A DNA stretch of 6,059 bases, taken from contig JAJRSY010000159.1 in NCBI GenBank assembly GCA_024278565.1, forward strand, positions 1 to 6,059. Direction: 5' to 3'. This stretch comes from Bacteroidota bacterium. GTDB lineage: Bacteria > Bacteroidota > Bacteroidia > Flavobacteriales > Flavobacteriaceae. Below, one piece after another: positions 1 through 4,899 of this stretch. The position numbers were made by a program, and so were the translations under genes. The first letter of the stretch is position 1; each line of letters opens with the position of its first letter. The notes below the pieces were generated by a model. That model saw nothing but the letters and a program-made list of their open reading frames with translations, ran no database searches and had not been told where the DNA came from.

Positions 1-2
1 CT

Positions 3-74
3 GTGTTTCTGGGCCGTGTGTGGTCATTTTTTTTAATGGCAGACCGCCTACCATTTACAATAGAAAGGTACTGA
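3..74 (+). CDS. Possible C-terminal tail of an upstream gene (partial)
   Basis: The frame starting at base 3 is open from the window edge to a TGA at 72-74 and encodes about 23 residues ending in ADRLPFTIERY. The composition is protein-like, with an aromatic and hydrophobic stretch (VWSFFLM) followed by a charged tail, so it could be the end of a membrane or membrane-associated protein. A terminator-like hairpin lies downstream at 261-285, which would fit a + strand transcript ending here. The fragment is too short to assign a family, and random open frames of this length are common. A competing reading is a minus-strand gene starting at 27 and running out of the window. Confidence 0.25.
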   Translation: MFLGRVWSFFLMADRLPFTIERY

Positions 75-94
75 TTTTATTAATAATTACAAAA
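63..94 (-). promoter_or_regulatory. Candidate divergent Bacteroidota-type promoter
   Basis: Read on the minus strand, TTTTG (94 to 90) is followed after 19 bases by TACCTTTC (70 to 63). This resembles the Bacteroidota -33 TTTG and -7 TAnnTTTG elements, with one mismatch in the -7 box. It points towards a minus-strand ATG at 27, preceded by a run of A and starting MTTHGPETQ, which leaves the window after nine codons. An in-frame ATG also occurs at 54. The element is in AT-rich DNA where chance matches are frequent, so support is weak. Confidence 0.22.
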
Positions 95-183
95 TTCCTA
101 AAAGCGTTAGCCCTGCTTTGGGGGTGGTCATGTTCTTTTGGCTTTGCCTGAACCCGCAATTTGATTTAGGTTTTGTTTTTTCA

Positions 184-194
184 TTTTTTTTTTT
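184..194 (+). repeat. Homopolymeric T11 tract
   Basis: Eleven consecutive T residues lie in a T-rich stretch (about 170-194) about 200 bp upstream of atpB. Such tracts are prone to slippage, so length may vary between isolates. It lies outside any recognisable promoter spacer, and no regulatory role can be shown. Confidence 0.6.
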
Positions 195-232
195 GCAATC
201 AATTGTTTGATCCGATTTAGCACTTGCCATCA

Positions 233-251
233 CCGCCCCCTATGGGGGCGG
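233..251 (+). other. GC-rich hairpin CCGCCCCC/GGGGGCGG
   Basis: CCGCCCCC (233-240) and GGGGGCGG (244-251) form a perfect eight-base-pair all-GC stem with a TAT loop. No T tract follows (the next bases are CCTTAAAAG), so it is not a classical intrinsic terminator by itself. It is ten bases upstream of a second hairpin that does have a T tract. Together they may form a tandem transcription block upstream of the atp promoter. Confidence 0.6.
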
Positions 252-260
252 CCTTAAAAG

Positions 261-285
261 CCACCTTCTAAGAAGGTGGATTTTT
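261..285 (+). terminator. Probable intrinsic terminator upstream of atpB
   Basis: CCACCTTC (261-268) and GAAGGTGG (272-279) form a perfect eight-base-pair stem with a three-base TAA loop. The + strand continues ATTTTTA, giving a short U tract. The likely role is to end a transcript coming from upstream and insulate the atp promoter near 358. On the minus strand the stem is followed by CTTTT, so it could act in both directions. A copy of the 3' arm recurs at 307-316 and offers an alternative partner for the 5' arm. Confidence 0.55.
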
Positions 286-316
286 ACTTTGATTGCCGGC
301 ATTTTCAGAAGGTGGA
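271..316 (+). repeat. Direct repeat AGAAGGTGGA (271-280, 307-316)
   Basis: The ten-base sequence AGAAGGTGGA occurs at 271-280, as the 3' arm of the terminator hairpin, and again at 307-316. The 5' arm at 261-269 can therefore pair with either copy. In a read-through transcript this gives two mutually exclusive structures, but the local hairpin should form first, so a switch is only a possibility. The palindrome TGCCGGCA (294-301) lies between the two copies. Confidence 0.45.
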
Positions 317-357
317 AATAAACCTAAAAACGCTTTTTTCTTTTTGCAATAATAACG

Positions 358-365
358 TACATTTG
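358..365 (+). promoter_or_regulatory. Probable atp operon promoter, -7 box TACATTTG
   Basis: TACATTTG at 358-365 matches the Bacteroidota -7 consensus TAnnTTTG exactly. It lies 33 bases before the atpB ATG, so transcription would start near 370 and leave a leader of roughly 25-30 bases. The -33 region is not a clean TTTG. A T-rich run at 334-345 sits at about the right distance, while a better TTTTTG ends only 11 bases before the -7 box. It is the only full match to the -7 consensus noticed on the + strand between 280 and atpB. Confidence 0.55.
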
Positions 366-398
366 CACGGATTTTTAAGACACGATTAGCCGAGTGAT

Positions 399-1517
399 AT
401 GCCACAAAAATTTTTGATAAAAAAAATTGCGTTTCTATTTTTTCTGGTTTCTTTTATTTCTGTAGCTCAGCATGATGAAGCAAAAGAAGTTGGGCATTCC
501 ACCGAGGTTCTTGAAAGCTCTCATGACGAATCTGGTCTCACGGTTAGGGAGAAAATCAAAGAAAACATCAATCACCACATACAAGATTCCCATTCATTTA
601 CCTTCTTCGGTGATGCAGATAAAAACGAACACTATGGTTTTCCTCTCCCAGTGATTTTATGGGATGATGGGCCACAAGTCTTTATGTCATCAAAATTCCA
701 TCACGGCGAAACTGTTGCCGAAAGTAACGGGAACCATTACAAATTGTACCACAGCAAAATTTACAAAACCGATGCCCAGGGTGCAATAAACTACGATGCT
801 GATCAGCATGTTTCAAATGTCAGACCGTTGGATTTTTCCATTACCAAGAATGTGGTAATGATGTTTGTGACTGGTGCGTTGATGCTCTTGCTCTTCGGAG
901 GTTTGGCAAAGTCTTTTGGCAAAGGCCCCATAGCAAAAGGTGCAGGTCGTTTTTTCGAGCCCATTGTGCTTTATATTCGCGACGACATTGCAAAACCAAG
1001 TATCGGCGAGGCTCAGCATAAAAAGTACATGCCCTATTTGTTGACGGTATTCTTCTTTGTATGGTTTTCGAATTTGTTCGGCCTTACCCCTTTAGGCGTG
1101 AATGTTACCGGAAATATTGCTATTACTTTTGCTTTAGCTCTAATGACATTTCTTATCACACAATTTTCAGGAAACAAAAATTATTGGAAACATATTTTTT
1201 GGATGCCGGGAGTGCCCTGGCCCATGAAAATAATATTGGCGCCTATTGAATTAATGGGTGTCTTTATCAAGCCTTTTGCACTAATGATACGTTTGTATGC
1301 CAATATCATGGCAGGTCATATTGTATTAATGAGTATAATAGGGCTGATTTTTATATTTAAGAATTGGTTTGGAGGTGGCCTTTCATTATTTCTGGCATTT
1401 TTCCTTTCAATAATAGAACTATTGGTAGCGGCTTTACAAGCCTATATCTTTACATTGTTATCAGCATTATATTTTGGTTTTGCTGTTGAGGAGCATGAGC
1501 ATGAAGAGGCACATTGA
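399..1517 (+). CDS. atpB: F1Fo ATP synthase subunit a
   Basis: This is the membrane subunit that provides the two proton half-channels facing the c-ring. At 372 residues it is about 100 longer than the E. coli protein. Residues 1-23 look like a cleavable signal peptide (hydrophobic 10-22, SVA before Gln24). Residues 24-145 form a polar, probably periplasmic region with many histidines. Membrane segments lie at about 150-170, 210-229, 238-256, 278-320 and 328-362, the last two being the long helix pairs. The essential channel arginine is Arg298 in MIRLYANIMAGH, and Gln347 in LLVAALQAYIFTLLSALY corresponds to the conserved glutamine of the last helix. The tail EEHEHEEAH is acidic and histidine-rich. 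It is the first gene of the operon, 34 bases before atpE. The ATG at 399 is supported because it gives a complete signal peptide just downstream of the promoter. Family assignment is secure. Confidence 0.97.
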   Translation: MPQKFLIKKIAFLFFLVSFISVAQHDEAKEVGHSTEVLESSHDESGLTVREKIKENINHHIQDSHSFTFFGDADKNEHYGFPLPVILWDDGPQVFMSSKFHHGETVAESNGNHYKLYHSKIYKTDAQGAINYDADQHVSNVRPLDFSITKNVVMMFVTGALMLLLFGGLAKSFGKGPIAKGAGRFFEPIVLYIRDDIAKPSIGEAQHKKYMPYLLTVFFFVWFSNLFGLTPLGVNVTGNIAITFALALMTFLITQFSGNKNYWKHIFWMPGVPWPMKIILAPIELMGVFIKPFALMIRLYANIMAGHIVLMSIIGLIFIFKNWFGGGLSLFLAFFLSIIELLVAALQAYIFTLLSALYFGFAVEEHEHEEAH

Positions 1518-1551
1518 TAATTTGATTGTTTAATTTTAATTTTTATATATT

Positions 1552-1743
1552 ATGGAGATTCCAACTATAGTAGGAGCGGGATTGATTGTTATCGGTGTTG
1601 GTATCGGTATTGGTAGAATTGGTGGTTCAGCAATGGACGCCATCGCACGTCAGCCCGAAGCTGCTGGTAAGATTCAAACGGCGATGCTGATTGCAGCGGC
1701 GCTTATTGAAGGTATTGGTTTTGCAGCTTTGTTCGCAGGCTAA
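1552..1743 (+). CDS. atpE: F1Fo ATP synthase subunit c (c-ring proteolipid)
   Basis: This is the hairpin proteolipid that oligomerises into the rotating c-ring and carries one ion per subunit. Helix 1 covers about residues 5-28 and contains the packing motif GVGIGIG (15-21). The polar loop is Arg33-Gln34-Pro35, and helix 2 (about 43-62) holds the ion-binding carboxylate Glu53 in ALIEGIGF. The known Na+-type ligands are absent: the helix-1 Gln position is Ile, and Gly follows Glu53 instead of Ser or Thr, so proton coupling is inferred. At 63 residues it is shorter than the E. coli protein (79), with almost no N-terminal tail and an end at FAG. To my knowledge this is normal for flavobacteria. 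The gene is followed by a strong hairpin that may help raise its expression over atpF. Confidence 0.96.
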   Translation: MEIPTIVGAGLIVIGVGIGIGRIGGSAMDAIARQPEAAGKIQTAMLIAAALIEGIGFAALFAG

Positions 1744-1748
1744 AAACC

Positions 1749-1791
1749 ATTGAACGACAGCCATGACGGTTGGTTATGGCTGTTGTTTAAT
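1749..1791 (+). promoter_or_regulatory. Strong atpE-atpF intercistronic hairpin
   Basis: Bases 1749-1767 pair with 1773-1791 around the five-base loop GGTTG. All 19 positions pair, including three G-U wobbles, and the core is ACAGCCAT/ATGGCTGT. It begins five bases after the atpE stop and ends 24 bases before the atpF ATG, so the atpF start is left in an unpaired AT-rich leader. Only a short T-rich stretch follows, so it is at most a leaky terminator. A plausible role is to protect the 3' end of an atpB-atpE mRNA or to reduce read-through, giving many c subunits per b. The structure is seen; the role is inferred. Confidence 0.75.
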
Positions 1792-1815
1792 ATAAATTAA
1801 ATTTAACAAAACACT

Positions 1816-2316
1816 ATGGATAAATTAATCAACGATTTTTCGTTCGGTCTGTTTTTTTGGCAGATACTTCTTTTTTTGTTGATGCTCGTTTTTTTGAGAA
1901 AATTCGCATGGAAACCAATTTTGGATGCCGTAAACGAAAGGGAGGAAGGAATTAAAAGTGCATTGGCTGCTGCCGAAGAGGCAAAAAAAGAAATGCAAAA
2001 TGTAACGGCCGATAGTGAAAAGCTATTGAAAGAGGCTCGAGCAGAACGTGAGGCCATGCTAAAAGAAGCACGTGAAATAAAGGACAAATTGATTACAGAT
2101 TCAAAAGAGCAGGCCAAGGTTGAAGGAGATAAAATGATCAAGCAGGCTCAAGCGGCCATAGAAAGTGAAAAGAAAGCTGCAGTTGCCGATATTAAAAACC
2201 AAGTGGCCTATCTTTCGGTTGAAATCGCTGAAAAAGTGATTAAAGAACAATTGTCAAATAAAGACAAACAACTGAAATTGGTTGACGATTTGTTGGGTGA
2301 TATTAAATTAGGATAG
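1816..2316 (+). CDS. atpF: F1Fo ATP synthase subunit b (peripheral stalk)
   Basis: This subunit forms the dimeric stator arm linking subunit a in the membrane to the F1 head. It has 166 residues, close to the usual length. A single N-terminal membrane helix spans about 10-28 (GLFFWQILLFLLMLVFLRKF), followed by the family-typical segment KFAWKPILDAVNEREEGI. Residues about 38-145 are a highly charged alanine-, lysine- and glutamate-rich coiled coil. The end (about 125-166) should contact AtpH. It has no Shine-Dalgarno sequence. The leader before ATG 1816 is AT-rich and lies just after the hairpin at 1749-1791. It ends one base before the atpH start, so the two are almost certainly translationally coupled. 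Confidence 0.96.
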   Translation: MDKLINDFSFGLFFWQILLFLLMLVFLRKFAWKPILDAVNEREEGIKSALAAAEEAKKEMQNVTADSEKLLKEARAEREAMLKEAREIKDKLITDSKEQAKVEGDKMIKQAQAAIESEKKAAVADIKNQVAYLSVEIAEKVIKEQLSNKDKQLKLVDDLLGDIKLG

Positions 2317-2317
2317 C

Positions 2318-2857
2318 ATGAGTGATTCACGGCCCGCCATACGTTACGCAAAGGCAATTTTAGATTTAGCGGTTGAGAAGAAGACCACAGACGCCCTTGA
2401 AAAAGATATGCGTTCGATAGTAAGTACTATTTCTGAAAGTAGTGAACTTCGTGAAATGTTGGCTAGTCCGGTTGTTCATCTGTCCCAAAAGAAGAATGCC
2501 TTATTGGAAATTTTCAAGGGGAGCCATTCAATTACCGAAGAAGCAATTTCAATGTTGGCCAATAACAAAAGAATCAACATGCTCAATGAGGTGGCATTGA
2601 AGTACCTCATATTGAATGAACGGTTAAAAGGGCAAGACGTCGCTTTTGTTACGACTGCCGTAGCATTGACCCCTGACCTGGAAAAGAAGGTCTTGGAACA
2701 GGTAGCCCGGTTAACAGAAAAAAAAGTGACCATACAAAACAAAATCGATGAAAGCATTATCGGTGGGTTCATATTACGAGTAGGTGATTTGCAGTATGAT
2801 ACCAGTATCGCCAATAAATTGAGCAATTTAAAAAGAGAATTTACAAATAGTCTATAA
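2318..2857 (+). CDS. atpH: F1Fo ATP synthase subunit delta
   Basis: This is the OSCP-like subunit that sits on top of F1 and binds the alpha N-termini and the end of subunit b. It has 179 residues, the expected size. The N-terminal helical domain (about 4-105) starts with AIRYAKAILDLA, the typical opening. The C-terminal domain carries the family signature at about 147-170 (IIGGFILRVGDLQYDTSI, then the helix leading to LKREF). The start codon lies one base after the atpF stop, which gives near-overlapping translation and fits the need for matched b and delta amounts. A 60-base gap separates it from atpA. Confidence 0.95.
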   Translation: MSDSRPAIRYAKAILDLAVEKKTTDALEKDMRSIVSTISESSELREMLASPVVHLSQKKNALLEIFKGSHSITEEAISMLANNKRINMLNEVALKYLILNERLKGQDVAFVTTAVALTPDLEKKVLEQVARLTEKKVTIQNKIDESIIGGFILRVGDLQYDTSIANKLSNLKREFTNSL

Positions 2858-2877
2858 ATAAATGTTTGGAGAGGGAG

Positions 2878-2898
2878 TCTAGGTTCTAGCTTCTAACA
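2878..2898 (+). repeat. Heptamer repeat, consensus TCTAGnT, atpH-atpA gap
   Basis: Three adjacent 7-base units begin at 2878, 2885 and 2892, each starting with TCTA. The first two are TCTAGGT and TCTAGCT; the third, TCTAACA, is more diverged. They lie in the middle of the 60-base gap between atpH and atpA, which otherwise holds only AT-rich sequence and the A-rich atpA leader. The 7-base period is shared with the repeats around 4497-4524, 4861-4895 and 5847-5881, although the sequences differ. Confidence 0.55.
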
Positions 2899-2917
2899 GT
2901 CTTATATCTATAAACAA

Positions 2918-4498
2918 ATGACAGGAGTAAAAGCCGCTGAAGTATCAGCAATTTTAAAGAAACAATTATCAGGGTTCGAAGCTACGGCTTCTTTAGATGA
3001 AGTGGGTACCGTATTGCAGGTCGGTGATGGTATTGCACGGGTCTATGGGCTATCTAACGTGCAGTATGGAGAATTAGTGGAATTCGAAGGCGGACTTAAG
3101 GGCATCGTTCTTAACTTGGAAGAAGACAATGTTGGGGTGGTACTGTTGAGCCCCTCTAGAGATGTTAAGGAAGGTTCGGTTGTAAAACGTACGCAGACCA
3201 TTGCATCGATAAATGTTGGCGAGGGCATTGTTGGTCGTGTGGTAAACACTTTGGGTGTGCCTATCGATGGCAAGGGGCCTATTGCTGGTGAAACCTATGA
3301 AATGCCATTGGAGCGCAAAGCTCCGGGGGTAATTTACAGAGAACCGGTGACCGAGCCTTTGCAGACAGGAGTTAAGGCTATCGATGCCATGATTCCGGTA
3401 GGTAGGGGTCAGCGTGAATTGGTCATTGGTGACCGTCAAACAGGTAAGACCACTGTGTGTATAGATACCATACTCAATCAAAAAGAATTTTATGACGCAG
3501 GTGAGCCTGTATATTGTATATATGTGGCCATCGGTCAAAAAGCGTCTACCGTAGCGGGTATTGCCCAAGTGTTGGAAGATAGGGGTGCTATGGCGTATAC
3601 TACGATTGTAGCTGCAAATGCTTCCGATCCAGCGCCAATGCAGGTGTACGCACCTTTTGCCGGTGCTGCGATCGGTGAGTACTTTCGTGACACGGGTCGA
3701 CCAGCGTTGATTATTTATGACGACCTTTCAAAACAAGCCGTTGCCTACCGTGAGGTATCGTTGTTGTTGAGAAGACCACCAGGGCGTGAAGCATACCCTG
3801 GCGATGTATTTTACCTTCACTCAAGATTATTGGAGCGTTCAGCAAAGATCAACAACAACGATGGCCTTGCGAAAAACATGAACGATCTGCCCGATGTACT
3901 GAAGCCAATGGTAAAAGGAGGCGGTTCATTGACGGCACTGCCAATTATTGAAACCCAAGCTGGTGATGTATCTGCATACATTCCCACCAATGTGATCTCA
4001 ATTACCGACGGACAGATTTTCTTGGAGCAAGACTTGTTCAACCAAGGGGTTCGACCGGCAATTAACGTTGGTATATCGGTTTCCCGTGTTGGGGGTAATG
4101 CCCAGATAAAGGCGATGAAAAAAGTAGCGGGTACATTGAAGCTCGATCAAGCACAGTTTCGTGAATTGGAAGCTTTTGCCAAATTCGGTTCAGATCTAGA
4201 TGCGGCTACCCTAAATGTAATTGAAAAAGGGAGACGTAACGTTGAAATCTTAAAGCAGGCACAGAACGATCCTTTCACCGTAGAAGATCAAGTAGCGATT
4301 ATCTACGCAGGTTCAAAAAACCTGTTAAGGGATGTACCGGTAAATAAAATCAAGGAATTCGAAAGAGATTATATAGAATTTTTGAACGCTAAGCATAGAG
4401 GTGTGTTAGATACCTTGAAATCAGGTAAGCTGACCGATGAGGTAATAGATACATTGACATCGGTCTGTAAAGATCTAGCTGGGAAATATATAAATTAA
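2918..4498 (+). CDS. atpA: F1Fo ATP synthase subunit alpha
   Basis: This is the non-catalytic nucleotide-binding subunit that alternates with beta in the F1 hexamer. It has 526 residues, slightly longer than E. coli (513). The N-terminal beta-barrel domain spans about 25-95. The P-loop GDRQTGKT is at 171-178, the Walker B strand ALIIYDD at 263-269, and the alpha/beta signature PAINVGISVS at 380-389. It is followed by Arg390, the arginine finger that acts in the beta active site. The C-terminal helical domain starts around 400. The Gln in the P-loop and the SVSRVGG motif identify alpha rather than beta. The last base of the final codon and the stop codon lie inside the first copy of the 28-bp repeat, so the present end of the gene is formed by that repeat. 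Confidence 0.98.
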   Translation: MTGVKAAEVSAILKKQLSGFEATASLDEVGTVLQVGDGIARVYGLSNVQYGELVEFEGGLKGIVLNLEEDNVGVVLLSPSRDVKEGSVVKRTQTIASINVGEGIVGRVVNTLGVPIDGKGPIAGETYEMPLERKAPGVIYREPVTEPLQTGVKAIDAMIPVGRGQRELVIGDRQTGKTTVCIDTILNQKEFYDAGEPVYCIYVAIGQKASTVAGIAQVLEDRGAMAYTTIVAANASDPAPMQVYAPFAGAAIGEYFRDTGRPALIIYDDLSKQAVAYREVSLLLRRPPGREAYPGDVFYLHSRLLERSAKINNNDGLAKNMNDLPDVLKPMVKGGGSLTALPIIETQAGDVSAYIPTNVISITDGQIFLEQDLFNQGVRPAINVGISVSRVGGNAQIKAMKKVAGTLKLDQAQFRELEAFAKFGSDLDAATLNVIEKGRRNVEILKQAQNDPFTVEDQVAIIYAGSKNLLRDVPVNKIKEFERDYIEFLNAKHRGVLDTLKSGKLTDEVIDTLTSVCKDLAGKYIN

Positions 4499-4522
4499 TT
4501 AAGAATTCTGAATTCATAATTA
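4495..4522 (+). repeat. 28-bp near-palindromic repeat, copy 1
   Basis: This sequence is identical to 4866-4893 and centres on GAATTCTGAATTC. It is 7-base periodic: units starting with AATT begin at 4497, 4504, 4511 and 4518. It is also nearly palindromic, with 12-base arms that match at 11 positions around a single T. Bases 2-4 of the repeat are the TAA stop of atpA, and six bases after it comes the ATG of the four-helix-bundle gene. Confidence 0.9.
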
Positions 4523-4865
4523 TAAATATGGGTTATAAGGAAAGGAACAACACCATCGTAGATAAAAGTTTTTATTTTGGATGTGAAATTGTTCTTTTCA
4601 GTAGGGTCTTAAAGGAGAAGCGAGAATTTGAAATTGCACATCAATTGATTAAATGCGGCACTAGTATCGGTGCTAATGTGAGGGAATATCAGCGTGGGGT
4701 AAGCACCAAGGATTTTAAAAATAAACTGGGAATAGCTTTGAAAGAAGTAGATGAAACTTCTTTTTGGTTGGATATTATTGAAGAGACTACAATTGAAATC
4801 CCCAATCAGTTGAAGTCAAAATGTGAAGAACTTATAAAGCTGTTGGTAACAATAATCAAAAATTC
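4495..4865 (+). mobile_element. Putative inserted module: repeat plus four-helix-bundle gene
   Basis: One repeat copy plus the four-helix-bundle ORF makes a 371-bp unit, followed by the second repeat copy at 4866-4893. Deleting the unit would leave atpA with the same stop codon and a 30-bp gap to atpG, which is a natural operon junction. The ORF has about 34% GC by hand count, while sampled atpA stretches have about 43-52%. No transposase, integrase or terminal inverted repeat is present inside. Homologous recombination between dispersed repeats, or movement aided by machinery elsewhere, are both possible. The module is inferred; the repeats and ORF are seen. Confidence 0.4.
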
Positions 4866-4869
4866 TTAA
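4528..4869 (+). CDS. Four-helix-bundle protein (23S rRNA intervening-sequence / S23 family)
   Basis: This 113-residue protein matches the family named after ORFs in 23S rRNA intervening sequences; it is not an ATP synthase subunit. Visible hallmarks are the KSFYFGCEIVLF opening helix (13-24), the core CGTSIGANVREYQRG (43-57), KDFKNKLGIALKEVDETSFWL (61-81), and the final helix CEELIKLLVTIIK (99-111). Four amphipathic helices are expected at about 10-31, 33-57, 59-86 and 92-112. Length and N-terminus fit the family, which supports ATG 4528. Relatives such as the Avd protein of diversity-generating retroelements bind nucleic acid and form pentamers, but the role of stand-alone members is unknown. 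It lies in the same orientation between atpA (29-base gap) and atpG (30-base gap), so it is presumably cotranscribed. Its low GC and flanking repeats suggest acquisition. Confidence 0.93.
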   Translation: MGYKERNNTIVDKSFYFGCEIVLFSRVLKEKREFEIAHQLIKCGTSIGANVREYQRGVSTKDFKNKLGIALKEVDETSFWLDIIEETTIEIPNQLKSKCEELIKLLVTIIKNS

Positions 4870-4895
4870 TTAAGAATTCTGAATTCATAATTAAA
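4861..4895 (+). repeat. 28-bp near-palindromic repeat copy 2, with a fifth heptamer
   Basis: Bases 4866-4893 are identical to 4495-4522. Five 7-base units starting with AATT begin at 4861, 4868, 4875, 4882 and 4889. The first of these encodes the final Asn-Ser of the four-helix-bundle protein and the first base of its stop codon. As in copy 1, bases 2-4 of the 28-bp repeat are the TAA stop of the preceding gene. The ATG of atpG follows six bases after the repeat, behind an A-rich leader. Confidence 0.9.
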
Positions 4896-4899
4896 TAAA

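Noticed and set aside
472..654. A 60-codon + strand open frame inside atpB
   Set aside because: It lies fully within the conserved atpB frame and encodes nothing recognisable; it is a shadow frame.
1518..1551. Possible 7-base periodicity in the atpB-atpE gap
   Set aside because: The TTTAATTTTAATTTTT stretch has a six-base period at best and is explained by AT richness.
1552..1743. A sodium-dependent c-ring
   Set aside because: The Gln of helix 1 and the Ser/Thr after the key Glu that mark sodium-binding c subunits are replaced by Ile and Gly.
1803..2141. A 112-codon minus-strand open frame opposite atpF
   Set aside because: It mirrors the Glu/Lys/Ala-rich coiled coil of atpF, which gives long Ser/Phe/Leu-rich antisense frames by composition.
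3074..3568. A 164-codon minus-strand open frame opposite atpA
   Set aside because: It overlaps the P-loop region of a highly conserved gene and has no family-like motifs; the atpA reading explains the DNA.
4528..4869. A diversity-generating retroelement Avd gene
   Set aside because: The protein fold family is related, but no reverse transcriptase or template/variable repeat pair is present, and the neighbours are housekeeping genes.
4495..4893. The 28-bp repeats as a classical transposon target-site duplication
   Set aside because: Target duplications are usually shorter, and no transposase or terminal inverted repeats lie inside. The sequence is itself periodic and palindromic, so duplication with the unit or recombination between dispersed repeats fits better.
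4495..4893. A CRISPR array
   Set aside because: There are only two copies, 343 bases apart, with a complete gene between them and no cas genes.
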